Translations under genes and position numbers: made by a program
In this document: piece after piece, positions 38,281 to 50,604 of the stretch
Position numbering within the stretch: position 1 is the stretch's first letter
Layout of the letters: every line of letters starts with the position of its first letter
Assembly: GCF_014529535.1 (NCBI RefSeq)
Contig: NW_023503493.1
Coordinates: forward strand, 6,294,001 to 6,358,000
DNA length: 64,000 nt
From: Bradysia coprophila
Taxonomy: Eukaryota; Arthropoda; Insecta; Diptera; Sciaridae
Direction of reading: 5' to 3'
Notes under the pieces: generated by a model
What the model was told of the DNA's origin: nothing
What the model saw: only the letters and a program-made list of their open reading frames with translations
Database searches by the model: none

Positions 38281-40021
38281 AGGGACCTGTTACATCTAGT
38301 AGCCTTTGTGTTTTGCGAATACAATTTTTCAATTTTAGTCAGTGTTCATTTCAGTTCATTTTCATCCAGTGTATTAGGTCACCTATTTGACGTTTCAAAA
38401 ATGAACCGCTACTGCCTGGTTTATTTTACTCTGTCGTGTCAAATGTGAATAATTTGTGATTATGTCTTTTTTGTGTTTGGCTCAGTTATTTCGGTGTGTA
38501 AAAATGAAAGGCCAAAAACAGACGAACTTTGCGTTGATGGGATCGACAATTATGCTGAGTTTTCCATTGTAATATTCACCATTGGCTAAACAATGGAAAA
38601 CGCAGCATTAGGTATCGATCCTATCAACGAAAAATTGTTCGTATGTTTTCGACCTAAACTTTCCAAGGGAATCTCGGTGTGTTTGGGACTAAGCCTGCCT
38701 TGCCCGTTTCTCTTCTATATACTCATTGAAGAGTATAACCTGAAGTGAATCATAATTTGCCGATCCATGAAGCAATCGTCTCCTTCTCGTTTTTTCTCTA
38801 CCTCTATTCCTATTCCTGAACCGAATACCACATCTGTATATAGAAATAGAGTAAAGACAATGCTCTGATCTGATACATCTCGCAATGAGAATGGACTTTT
38901 TTACCTGTTGTCTTAAGAAAGACGCACAGGGGCTTAGAGGGTCTACGGAAAGAATTAGAAAGTTTGGGAAATTGGATGAAATGTGACTTGGCCTCAATGC
39001 ATGGAAAAAACGATACGAAATTTGGTGTGAGTCTAGTTTAGTTGGGTTCGTTTATAGCGTTTGTTTGTTGAATTTGTTTGTTGGTTCTGTTTGAATGAAT
39101 TTTTTCTGTTTTTTTGCTGCGCTTGTTTTCACAGCAGTTTTCCACTTTATTTCCCGATTTTCCATCAGAAGATGAACTTGCTCTTGTAAACTTTCGAAAC
39201 TCGTTCAACTGAAAGTGTACTGCTGTCTCGTGTAACGAACCAGTGGAAACGACTGAAGATGGTTAGACCACGCTAACCACTGACCGCCACTGTATCCGGA
39301 GGTCGAAACAGCATTTCATCTCCACTTTCGCTTCACGCGATTCATGGGAAAGGGAAGAGTAATTATGCTCTGTTTGTTTTGGTGTATTCGTTTGAACTTA
39401 ATTTTGTCTGCGTATTAGATAACACCACCCCTGGAATTAGTATGTTTTCCAGGTAAAATAAAGTTTTGTATACCTTTGGAATATTGAATGAACAAAATTG
39501 TAAAATTTCATTACGTTTGCATTTGGATGCATATCAGCGATACCAGCAATGTTATGTAAATAAATTTGTACTTAGAATATAGTGATAGCATCGTGTAATG
39601 TTAGTATCATATAATGTCAAACGCAAAATGAATTATAAATAATGCCCTGTAGTGCGTTAATATAATCAAAAAAAAAATTGTTCGAGTTTCCTAATCTAAA
39701 TACAAAAAAAATGATAAAAATCGTAGATATCAAAAATTGATTACAAAAAAAATAAAATAAAATTATTGTCGTGTAAGATAGTCATTCTTGTGGCCTCATG
39801 CGGTCACACTTCTAATCTCGAATCATTTGACTAAAAAATCAATTTTAAAAAAATTTGCAAAATCTAAAACTTAAAAACCTAAATTTAAAATTGATATGCC
39901 AATTCTTCGGTGTTCCGTCAATCAAAATCCAATTGTCGTGAACACATTTTCTCCAAACATTCATGTCTCAGAACGTTCTTAATCCTAATCATTTAACTGT
40001 AAAAAACCAAAATTTGTTCGC
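38281..40021. other. Intergenic, 3' flank of arrestin B
   Basis: No gene recognised. Very AT-rich from 39480 on; it probably includes the 3' UTR of arrestin B. Confidence 0.35.
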
Positions 40022-43000
40022 TCAAAACATCATAATCACTAACAGTCCCAAAATTATTGTCAAGGCCAAGATAAGTCGTTGCTTTGCAATCTCACCGCCA
40101 TTCGATTCACCGTTCACTGAATCACTGCTTTCCTGTACCGCTTCAGCCATTCGTCTACGTCTTCGCGGTGGAACTGATGCGCGTTGTTCGTTTCCACGGA
40201 ACGGTTCGTTTGAATTCGCAGTATCCTGGCGGGATGTCTGCGAAATGCTTAGACTGGACATCGAACTGTTTATCGACATCGAGCTATTCATCGACATTGA
40301 GCTAATCATCGACATCGATCCGAATACTTCCGGTGAACCGAATACTTCCGAATAAGATGGTGGAGCATCGGCACATATTGAACTTCGTGTAGAATTGGGA
40401 CTTACAGCATAAAAGTCCAGTGGTGGAGCTGATGGCGGAACATTTGTACTGTGTCGACGCGGTTCAACTGTTTGATTTTGAATGGGTGAACTCGTACTGA
40501 ACGGGGAAAACGGATTAGTGTCGGCAGCGGGTGGGTACGAATTGTTTAATTGTGACGGTAGCGATGGATACATGGATGTGTGTGGCATTGGCATTGGCAT
40601 TGGCATAGCGATTGGAAGAGCCGGCAATGATTGATTGTCTTGTGATCCAGTGGTGGTGCCACTCCAACCAGGCATATTAGCATTCAGTAAACCAATTGTG
40701 CCTAATGTCACTGGTATTACTTCGATGAGGTTCTTGTACAAACCGCTAACTTTAACCTCGACCACGATGTCATAGCTAATGTGTATGATGTTGCTCGCTT
40801 GTTTATCGGACGATTGCAGCTCTGGCACGTCCAACAAATGTTCGTATTTCTGTTCAGACTTTTTGCTCACTCCGCCGGCTTCTTTTTTTAGAATCTTCAA
40901 AATTTCCTGTTTCGTTGATCGGGCCGGCGCCTTGCTGTGATAATCGATAATTTTCCGTAACGTGAACTTTACCTTATCCACATGCGTTGAGCTGTTGTTC
41001 GTAACGATCACTTGAATGGGCAACTTTTCGCCACAAGCGAATCCCGTGCGCGGTATTAAAACATGCAACGAAATGGGACCACTGCTAATGAGGCCAATGT
41101 TTCGCGTTAATTGCTTCTGTTGTGGTACGCGGGCATACGGATCGAAATTTAAGTCCAACGATTTCATAATCGTCAATGGCACCTTGTACGTTTTGTCCAG
41201 TTTCCATTTGCGGTCGATCGTAAATTCCATTTCGTATTTGATTTTGCCGTAGGTACCTTTGAACGAGGACGGGAGCATGTGATTCAGATCGAATCGGAAA
41301 TTGTAACTGACTTCATCTTGATTGATCTGGAATTGAGGACCTGAAAAAACCAAAAATATTCTGATTCAATCGAGACTATACAAACGAAAACCATAAAACC
41401 GTTTATTGATCTAGACTATAGTACCAGCTATGAGTGCTGCATGGCACGTGCATTTAATTATGACATCATGACTTTCAATCCAATTGAACATAATGAACAA
41501 TCTGTTACAACATGAACAAAAATGCAGCAAGAGTCAAAGTTCATTGTCTAAGTTTATTTGTTATTAGACTCGGGCGATATGTAACCATTGTGAGAGTTTG
41601 GAAGGTTTGCATTTTTCTTCGTATTCAAAATTTGTCTATGTAACCAAGGTACAATGGGTACCATGTCTTTGTCACTGACTCTTATAGCGAACATTCCAAC
41701 TGGCTAGGAATCATTATTTAGATTTTCTCTGTTAGAACCGACAATCACGAACCATTGCAAGCTTAACGATCATCTCCACAGAAGAGATCGATCCTATCTG
41801 TTCTGTGGTCTGGCATCTGAGAGTGGTGTGCTTATCCTGGGGGATTGTCCACTTTATATCAATCTCATGTTTCGCATCTTCGGGTATTATGAACTCCAAG
41901 ATGAGGATCTACCATCATTAGATAACGACTTCTTATCGAAAATAGGAAATTTCCATAATAGAAGTAGAAAGGTTAGGGAGAAGGGAACAAATGATCTCTG
42001 ATTCTCAATTGAAGAAGCCTGCAAAACCTCTCATCTATCTAAGTGTTCACGGTATGAATGAATAAGGAACTCTCGTAAGCATGGGGCCCTTATATACCTT
42101 AAGGCTGGAAGTCAACAAAACACAATCTAGTGAGCAAGGTTGCATTAGCGTCGCTAGTCGTTAGCGACGCTACTAGCGTCGCTACTAGCGCCGCTAATAG
42201 CGACGCTGATTTTGAAAATTTGTCGCTACTAGCGTTAGCGCTCGCTAGAATGACATTAGCGAAATTATTTTCGCTGATCGCTAATCACTTCGCTAATGAA
42301 TAATAGAACTTTCTAGGTATTGAACAAATTAATTATTAAAATTGTTATTTGCATAACTAGAAGTGAAGTGTTGAAAAACCAAGTTATGAAACCTACTTCA
42401 AAATTCCGTTGAAAGCAACGGAGAAACTGACGTATTTTTGGCATGGCAGTTTCTTGACTGTTGTAGATGTCAATGAGTTGTCATAAAATGGTTGTCGTGT
42501 TTTGCTTGAGTAGACCAATTTCAATTCACAATTCTTTGGATTACCAAAATTCACATGAAAGCTTGTTTTTAGAATTATTCATCCCTAGGATGCAAATAGC
42601 TATTACGCACAATCTTTTGCAACTCCCGTAAAAAGAGAATCTTTAACATTTATTTTCGGAACATTACTGTCGAACTTTTGTCTACATTGTGAACAAAGGC
42701 AATTCTTTTCGGACCAGTTTTATTCTATTTGACAAGTGGTTGCTGGCTAAAGAAAAACATTGCTCAGACATTATTTAAAGACATTTCAAGATACTTTGGA
42801 AATACAAGATTTTGTGGATTCAAAAATTATCGATATGCAATGTAGATGACCTTCTGCATGTCAGATGACAGTTTTTTGAAAAGTCATCCTGAAATTGGTC
42901 AGCTATTCATTGAATACAATACTGTTAATCTCAGTAGTGTCCCTTCTGAAAGACTTTCCAGTTTTTCGAAATTAGAGAGCCGATATCTGTTAATTGAGAA

Positions 43001-46000
43001 ATGGGAGCTTTGCAGCTTCGCAATCATAAAATCTAATAAATTTTCATCAATCAAAGTTCATCAAAAACAATATTTAAAAATTTTATTTAGATTTCGTCAT
43101 GTTCAGCATGATTAAAAGTGTTAAAAAATTTATTATTAAAAAATCGTTTTATTCACTAGATCTTTTAGCGAAACATTAGCGATCGCTATTAGCTATAGTA
43201 GCATTTCAGAAAAAATAACTTATTCGTTAAAATAACGTTGTAGCAACGTTGCCACAACGGTTGTGCAACCGTTGTTGCCCGGTTATAGTTCAACCTACGT
43301 CAATTAACCGTTGGATAACCGTTAAACAACGAAAAAGTTAAAAATTATAGTTGCTCTACCTTAAATTTTTAACTTTTTCGTTGTTTAACTGTTATCCAAC
43401 GGTTAATTGACCTAGGTTAAACTATTACCGGGCAACAACGGTTGCAAAACCGTTGTGACAACGTTGCTACAACGTTATTCTAACGAATAAGTTATTTTTT
43501 CTGAAATGCTACTTGCTATATAGCGCGCTAACTTTTTTTCTGTTAGCGAATAAGTTTAGCGACGCTAACATTTTTCGAAATTAGCGTTAGCGTTAGCGTC
43601 GCTAATAAAAATCGTTAGCGATCGCAACCTTGCTAGTGAGTATTAGAATCAAAATTGTGAATCCGACCACTAAAAAACTTGAAAATTACGACACATGACA
43701 TGACATGACACATGACAGTGGGCACGCTTATCTGAAAAATATTTGGAAAAGTACACTCGACGGTATCCAATTTCGAAGTATTTCTGACTAACGGCTCGTC
43801 AAAATGAACTACTATGAAATGCTTGCAGTCCAAATCAAAAATCACCAAAAACATTTACGCACTGCTAATGGCTACTAATGGTTTGATTCTTTAAAACCCT
43901 TTCAATACCGAAATATTTCCTGAGCAACAAACCTATAGTAGCATCTCTGGTGTACTAGGAGCGAAACTAATAGGAGTCGAATACCGTTTCATCTAATAAT
44001 GCTATCGCTGGTGTAAAATGGGTACACTCAAATTCACTAGCTTAAACCGAGAGCAATTCTTTTGAAAAACAGAATCTTGAAATCAGACGCATTTTCCATT
44101 GGACTTTTGTATATATGACCAATAAGGTATTCGACCCCAGAAGCCAAAACCACTTTCAAAAAAATTGTTCGAAGCTTGTGTGGCTAGTGTGAGGTGATCA
44201 AAAACCGAAAACATGCACTTTTCTTACAAAAATTTCTCCAGTTACACGAGTCGTACAGGGTCGTTTGGGTGTCATTAGAAAGGTAATTGCATATACTTCC
44301 GCGGCAAATAGGGTCTTATTGGGTTTAAAATTCATCCACATGGAGATATATGCAGTTGAAGTTTTCAACTGAAAAAAGACTGAAAACTCACACTTTTCTT
44401 ACAGAAATTTCTCGAGTTACACGAAACGTTCATTGTTAATGCTTGCAATGATAATGATATAAAATTATGTAAAATTTCTATTCAATTAGATCACATATAA
44501 TAATTACAATATGCGCGCGCATCTTCATGCTCGCGCATGCGCAATGCATTAACAGTTCAGTCGATAGAATTGTTATACTTGAATCATATACGCGACATTA
44601 TGAACAATTATATGCGCGAATGTAAACATTGCAATCATTAACGTGTAATATGAGATGCATTAAGCGAAATATGTGGTAAAAAGATGTTAAATGATTTATG
44701 GTATTCATTTCTTGGAAATGTTTATAATAAATTGTCTTTTTTGGAAACATTTATTCCGGATAGTTTTCGGTATAAATGTATTAACCAAATTATGGAAAAG
44801 GATGAACGTCACATCCGGTGCATTGCTTTATTACTATGTGAATCAAGCGTAAAAATACTTCCCACGATAATTATAAGTGATTGTAATTATAACAATAAGT
44901 TCTTTGTTTAGAATTAGTATAAATACTGTATCCATTCAATGGATAAGATCAGAGTTTGAGGAGAGTTTGAGAAGTATTCAAACAGAAGAGTTTGAGAAGT
45001 ATTCAAACAGGAGAGTTTGAACGGTAGTCAAACAGGAGAGTTCTTGTGAAAGAATCAGTTAATAAAGTAAAGTTTATAATTAAAATAAAACATCTTAGTC
45101 TTTTTATTCGATAAAAGGATAACCGTAGGAAAAAGCTCCTACGGGTTAAACATTCATGGTTGTGTGGGGTGTCATATGAAAGGTAATTGCATGTACTTTT
45201 AGGAGAAGTAGAGCTTACGGAAGTTTGGTAGCATCTACGATGAATTATGTGAAGTTGAAATGTTAAGTGCTTATATTGCATCGGAGATGCTATCAAACTT
45301 CCGTAAGCTGTACCTCTCCTGAAAGTACATGCAGATACCTTTCATATGACACCCCACACGACCATGAACGTTTCGTGTAACTCGAGAAATTTTCGTAAGA
45401 AAAGTGCATGTTTTCGGTTTTTGATCATCTCCCACCAGCCACACAAGCTTCGAAGAATTTTTTTGAAAGTGGTTTTAGGTTCTAGGTACCAATGCCAATC
45501 TAGGCACATATAAAAAAAAGTCCAATGGAAAATGCGTCCGATTTCAAGATTCCGTTTTTCAAAACATTCCCTCCGATTCAACTAGGTTTTGTTGGCGTAA
45601 CTGACAATCGGTTCAAATCCGACTGCGGTTGATTTTTAAGTGATTCGCTCAATGGCACCCGGGTGAAAATGAAAGTCTCAAAGGTTCGAAAAACGTAGTC
45701 TCACGTCTCAAAAGACAATAGATTTGAGACCATGAGACTACGTATTTCGAACCTTTGAGACTTTTGTTTTTCACAAGGGCACCTCAATCAAGTGGTGGAT
45801 TGGAAAGTAGGTTAGAAGAGTTTGCCACTTCGCTATTGCGATTGGTGTTGCTGGACTTCTAAAAATACCTAGTTATTGAAGAACCAATTTTTGACCGTCA
45901 TTCTGGTCTGTTGTTCGGAATTGTCAAGATCATTTCATAAATGTAATTTTTCAGTTTTTAAAGGCAGAATTTCGTAGAATGAATAGCCTTGAAATCGGAA

Positions 46001-46919
46001 GAATTGAAGAGTAAAATGTTCTCATCTCTCTTCACTATCAAAAATATTTTTAAAAAAAATCCTGCGAACCCCCCTTATTCATTGAGAATTCATTGAAACT
46101 TGTATTCTCTTCAGCGATCTATCAATATTCAAATAAACGAGACCAAAGTTCGATCAGATTTAACACCAATATATAAACGTGTGTCGTGCCTGACGTTCAA
46201 AAAAATTTCAATGATTTATACAGACACTGGTTCGCACGTTTTGACTATGATTTCATTAACAATATTTTTCTCATTTCAAAAACCACTTCCAAACAATGCC
46301 GTCATCGTTGCTGTTGTGTTGTTGATTTTTTATTGCGAATTGCTTACTATTCGTATTATACCTTGATTGTTATATACGAGCGTAAACCGACCAACGAAAT
46401 GACTCACAAAGAAACGCGATAATCTTTTTTTTTTGCTAGCGATGACTTAATCATTGATAGAGACTTACCATGCTTAGATCCGGCTATATAAACAATTTCA
46501 CCGGCCAAATAGTCTTCGTCCCCAGACAGATGCAAAAAGCGATCTTTATCCTTTGTCATTTCATCTGCAGAATAGTTTGTAGGCGCTGCAGTTGATTCTG
46601 TACGTTTCAGCGTAGACCAGCTACACTTTCCATGACCGGTTATTTTGAAGAATATACCTGGACGGATCAAGATACACGACATGGTCGATTATTGAAGTAG
46701 ATAATTGAATTACTGAAGGCCGTAATGCCGTTCGTTGAACCGATATAGCGAAATTTTTCCTTACAAACAAAAGAAAATGTACAATTTCTGCGAGAGTAAC
46801 TCACCGCGAACCTTCTTTCCATTGTATTTGAGCAGTGTTATCGTACCAAATATTGTTTGGCCCGAGTAGTATGTGCTTGTTGGTTTGTCTAAAACAATTC
46901 GGCAGTATGCACTTTCCAT
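40022..46919 (-). CDS. Alpha-arrestin (ARRDC) B with PSAP, PPSY and hydrophobic tail
   Basis: Exons in coding order 46919-46805 (115 nt), 46657-46469 (189 nt) and 41340-40022 join in phase to 540 residues; the long last exon has no introns, unlike arrestins A and C. Arrestin N domain: MESAYCRIVLDKPTSTYYSG through TIDRKWKLDKTYKVPL. Arrestin C domain: RTGFACGEKLPIQVIV, KVKFTLRKIIDYHS and ISYDIVVEVKVSGL. The Pro/Ser-rich tail has PSAP (about 404-407), a late-domain motif for TSG101, and PPSY (about 428-431) for Nedd4-type ligases, a pair known from mammalian ARRDC1. It ends with RRRRR near 503 and an uncharged stretch LILALTIILGLLVIMMF that could anchor the tail in membrane. The 5.1 kb second intron contains a hAT element, a fold-back repeat and a solo LTR. 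The gene looks intact. Confidence 0.9.
42846..43115 (+). pseudogene. hAT transposase C-terminal remnant
   Basis: An 89-residue open frame. The segment QLFIEYNTVNLSSVPSERL matches the typical hAT C-terminal pattern (a YNT and a P-x-ERLFS-like motif). The rest of the transposase is missing from the 1.5 kb element. Confidence 0.6.
43199..43511. mobile_element. Nested palindromic MITE flanked by TA
   Basis: GCATTTCAGAAAAAATAAC at the left and its inverse at the right form an almost perfect hairpin of about 150-bp arms rich in CAACGTTG and CGGTTGT words. TA lies at each end. It is inserted inside the hAT element. Confidence 0.75.
44052..45570. repeat. Fold-back repeat, copy B, interrupted by a solo LTR
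   Basis: The left arm (44052-44290) and right arm (45345-45570) are inverted copies of about 230 bp sharing CAGACGCATTTTCCATTGGA-like and AGCCAAAACCACTTTC-like words. A solo LTR sits at 44434-45152. Related to the repeat at 37600-38280. Confidence 0.75.
44434..45152 (+). mobile_element. Solo LTR
   Basis: A 719-bp TG...CA unit starting TGTTAATGCTTGC and ending CTCCTACGGGTTAAACA, flanked by the perfect 5-bp repeat TTCAT (44429-44433 and 45153-45157). It has a TATA-like box (TATAAATA, about 44920), a downstream AATAAA (about 45060) and a 25-bp tandem repeat (GAGTTTGAGAAGTATTCAAA type, 44955-45045). Rejoining the flanks restores host repeat sequence that also exists inverted at 45345-45380, confirming the boundaries. 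No internal region remains. Five-base duplications fit Gypsy or BEL/Pao. Confidence 0.88.
45672..45764. repeat. Short hairpin repeat
   Basis: AAAGTCTCAAAGGTTCGAAA and its inverse at the far end make a ~93-bp imperfect palindrome with an inner GTAGTCTCA/TGAGACTAC stem. Confidence 0.7.
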
Positions 46920-47501
46920 TTTTCTTGGCTTTTCTTTGACTTTTTAATGGTATCACAACAATTCAATTCGTTCACCCACAACGGAACGAACTCTTTTTTT
47001 TATCACAAAATTTTTAATCCTCCTCACTGGAAATCGATAATATTACAAAGTGCTGGGAAACTACAAGTCACTATTTCACTCCACTAAGGTTCTTTCTTTG
47101 GAGGAACACTTTTCATTGTCTTTCTGCACTTTGTGAAAGATTTCTTTGACTGAAGAAAAAAAAAATGAACTGAATCGTCCATCGAATGTTACAAAACAAA
47201 CACTTTTAGAACTTACAATATTATGAACAGTACGAACGAAACAGAAAAACAGCTGTCTCGAACTATACGAAATGAAGTGTAGTGTCGACGCGTATGTGTG
47301 TGTTTGTCGAATATTTATTTTGAATATGCTTCGTGTGATGATGTTTGTACGTTGTACACTGTTGTAAAATTTTGTGTTCGGTATTCGTTGTTGCTCAGCA
47401 TCGCATCTTTATTAAATGGGTTTTAGACTTGACTTTATTAAAGTATAATTTAGTATGTTTCCAACGTTGTTTTAACGTAATTGTAGATTTGAAGTACTTA
47501 T

Positions 47502-48213
47502 TAGGGTGTAGCGTTTTAACGAAAGTATTTTGTTTTTTAAGGCCTGCGGGTAGGTTCGATGCAGAATGGTCCACTGAACACGAAAATACAAAAAAAAAAA
47601 CATTTTGAAGTTCGAAGCTCCCATGCGCAAGCTCCCAGGATTGCTGCTCTATTAACGCCAGCAATACTGAGAACAATTTGGAACCGTTTTTGGATAGATT
47701 CTGTGAAAAATTAAAAAAAATTGGTTTTACTCGTACCATTTTCTACACACTAGAAGGTCATCGAATCTGCAGCCCGGTGAATCTTTACGTCGAGTCTATA
47801 TTCGTTTGAAAGCTCTTGAAATTCCCTTTAAAATGAGCTATGACACAACTATATTCCTTTCCAGTCATATATTTTAGAAAGCTTTAAATCAAAAAAAAAT
47901 CTGAAAAAGTCATGGTCGAGAGCACTTTTTGTAATTGTTCGACGGTGACTCAAATTTTTGTAAATTTTTAAGTATGCCAAATTGAAGCCACGGTCTCTAC
48001 GATTAATTATCATATACACTTAAGATATATTTTTCCACACAGCCGGCAGAACTAATCTCACTATGGCTTTGAGACCAAAAAAGTCGGTTTTCAGAGGTGC
48101 GCATGTGGGAGCTTCGAACTTCATTTTTTTTTTGTATTTTCGTGTTCAATGGACCATTCTGCATCGAACCTACCCGTAGGCCTTAAAAGACAAAATACTT
48201 TCGCTTCACCCTA
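47502..48213. mobile_element. hAT-like element with 8-bp duplication
   Basis: Ends TAGGGTGTAGCG and CGCTTCACCCTA head inverted arms of about 130 bp. The flanks are GTACTTAT (47494-47501) and GTACTTGT (48214-48221), 8 bp with one mismatch. No coding. Confidence 0.8.
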
Positions 48214-48360
48214 GTACTTGTCAACATTACGTTAACGGCTATTCATCTGTTGTTGATAACGACGACAAAACTAATGACAAGCTCAGCGTAATATGGTCTT
48301 TTATATAAGAAAATGTTAAAATACATGTTAAAGAAATTGAAGTACAAGATTGAAATCAAC
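48195..48360. repeat. Diverged fragment also found at 62700-62820
   Basis: The sequence around CATCTGTTGTTGATAACGAC... AAATTGAAGTACAAGATT resembles 62715-62815 on the same strand. A weaker resemblance (GTTAAAACAAATGAAGTAATAGAT) occurs near 50680. The family is not recognised. Confidence 0.45.
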
Positions 48361-49319
48361 AGTTTAAAATTATTTTGATGGAAGTATTAGACCTGACAAT
48401 AATACTGGTCATATGCTTGCCGTCTGTAACAGGCTAAGTCGAGCAATATCCGTCAGGATCTTCCAATTTGGAATAAATTTACCGAGGTCGAAATGCAAAC
48501 ACATCCGTTTAGATTCTGACCAAAATTTTTATTGTTAGACAACACATATTTCACCATGCATCAAGTCTTGCTGAATTCAAACGAAAATTTAAAAAAAAAA
48601 AAATTTCGAACACAATTACGTTTGTGCAGACGATTACATTATCGATAGTGATGAGATAAGTGGAAAATGAGATTTTGGATGATGTGCCGAATATATGTTA
48701 AAACATGAGAAGAGATAGATTTTGTATGATTCTGTTGAGAATACCTCTAGAATCTAGAGTCCTGAATAAAACGATCACCATTAGTACCAGAGCTAGTAAT
48801 CTAGTACTCAAACTAAATGCTTTGAATTCTTTGCTTAATAAGGCATGTTTTCTGTTGACGGTTTCTCTACTTGTCAGCAATTTTTCAATAGCTGAATATG
48901 GCGCTTTTGTAGTTTTCAATGTAAAACTTAACGAAACGACCGTATTCTTTTCCGTATTCTCCTTTACTTGTGGCACAAGATTTCATTTATATTGGTAACA
49001 AACTTTTTGAAATGTTAACATGCTGGTCCCTACTAAGATAAGTTTAATCGGTAAGTTTTCATATTTGATAATAACGTGAGCTGGATAAGTATTTTTAGCA
49101 ATAATACAATCGACTTTCCAAAAAGGATTTTGAGATAAAATGCTTCGTAGGTTGAATCATAGCGTCTTTATAGTGGTCGGTGATTCACTGTTGAATTTGC
49201 TTAATTGCACGCAAAATGCTATATTTAAAATTAGATTGATACTCGCCACAAATTTCTTTTTCCTTGCATGATATTATGCAACATGCGACAATCTGCGATC
49301 ATATTGCTGCGAAAGAGAA

Positions 49320-49510
49320 ATAGTTTTTTGTTTAACGAAGGAAGAAAAGTTGGAAATCGCATTTCGAGGGTGTTTTTGCGGCCAGAGCGTAGCGAGGTGT
49401 TCCAAATTTTTTCCAGAGCTAAACACTACCTTTTTCACAACAAAGGCTTTCGAAGTTTCAGCGGAGGGGACAAAATGACTATTTTCTCGCCTGCATTGAG
49501 AAAAATATAT
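49320..49510. repeat. Diverged repeat shared with 26936-27130
   Basis: Inverse of the repeat near 27000, sharing AACAAAGGCTTTCGAA and AGCGTAGCGAGG words with many differences. Confidence 0.5.
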
Positions 49511-50085
49511 TCTCGAGTACTACGCTTTGCAATTGTTTTAAGTTATTGATATGACTAATATGGTCATGTTAATGAACTTTTTCGACCAATTGCTTAATGT
49601 TCCGAACAAGTAGAGCCGCAATCACACCGGTCTCTTCAGACTTTAGCTTCTGAGGTGCACCCTAATACCTTGGACGATTTTGTTCCCACAATCGTCACTT
49701 CACTTTACAACCAATTCTTATTTTACTATACTTTCAAAATGAAGACCATTGAATAGACACAGGATTCTAGTAGTTCCACGATTTTCAGATTGGTGTATGG
49801 AAAAAGCCATTTTCATAGGAACGTTCACATCCAGAAACGCTTCGTCAGTATGAGTTATCAAGCACCATGCGTTAGGAATCCAAGCACCCGAAACAATCCG
49901 GGTCTGATGAAGTACAGGCAACTATCAGATTTAAAATATCGGAGAAATTGACATAAATATTCGTCTGAGTTTCTAAATCTCTAGATAGGTAAATGGTATC
50001 GGGCATTCCTGCGTACGACCCTGATAAAGGTTTTGATGACCTTGTAACAATGTTCACAGAATTCTTTTATCGCAAATAATGTCTA

Positions 50086-50250
50086 GGGGCCATTCACAAA
50101 TTACGCACGCATCAAATTCGAAATTTCAGATCCCCCCTCCCCCCTTGCACGCAAAAATGTATGGAGAAAATTTCAAAAATGTATGAAGCGTACGCTTTTG
50201 TCAAACCCCCCCTCCCCCCTTAAGAGCGTGCGTAATTTGTGAATGGCCCC
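50086..50250. mobile_element. Palindromic MITE, GGGGCCATTCACAAATTACG ends
   Basis: The left arm GGGGCCATTCACAAATTACG is matched inverted at the right end, with inner runs CCCCCCTCCCCCCTT on both halves. CTAG occurs at both borders. Length about 165 bp. Confidence 0.75.
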
Positions 50251-50489
50251 CTAGCAGAAAATAGATTGTCTATGTCTTTCGCTAGCATTACACAGACCTC
50301 GACCCTCGTGGCGCATATAATAGAATCAAACGATAGGATCTAAAAGGCTAGTATCTCAGTAAATTAATATTAAATAACAGTGAAGGTACAACAATAGCTT
50401 TCGAACTTTCTTATCTAATCACACACTTTGAAGACCATAAAGGTGAAAATTTTATAACTTTGTTCTTCCATTCGTGATATCATACAGTC

Positions 50490-50604
50490 GCATGAGCGAC
50501 ACTCTAAATAGAGTACTGAAACTTGACAGTGTGTCTGTGACACTTTAAAAATAGTTTCATATAAAATAGAGTACTTCCTGATCAATTTTGCTGGAAGTGC
50601 GTTG
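50490..50604. mobile_element. CAACGCACTTC MITE, degraded copy 3
   Basis: The right end GGAAGTGCGTTG and internal AAATAGAGTACTGAAACTTGA match the copies at 26371 and 30045, in inverse order. The left end is degraded and no duplication is left. Confidence 0.6.

Larger units (their letters stand above)
42135..43632. mobile_element. hAT element with decayed transposase, 8-bp duplication
   Basis: Ends CAAGGTTGC and GCAACCTTG are flanked by the perfect 8-bp repeat CTAGTGAG (42127-42134 and 43633-43640). Subterminal zones are dense in TTAGCG/CGCTAA words. The interior frame 42846-43115 reads FIEYNTVNLSSVPSERLSSF, resembling the hATC dimerisation segment, so this is a deleted hAT copy. A separate palindrome is nested at 43199-43511. 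Confidence 0.9.

Noticed and set aside
44684-44911. 75-codon frame as a retroelement gene
   Set aside because: It lies wholly within a solo LTR and resembles no gag or pol segment.
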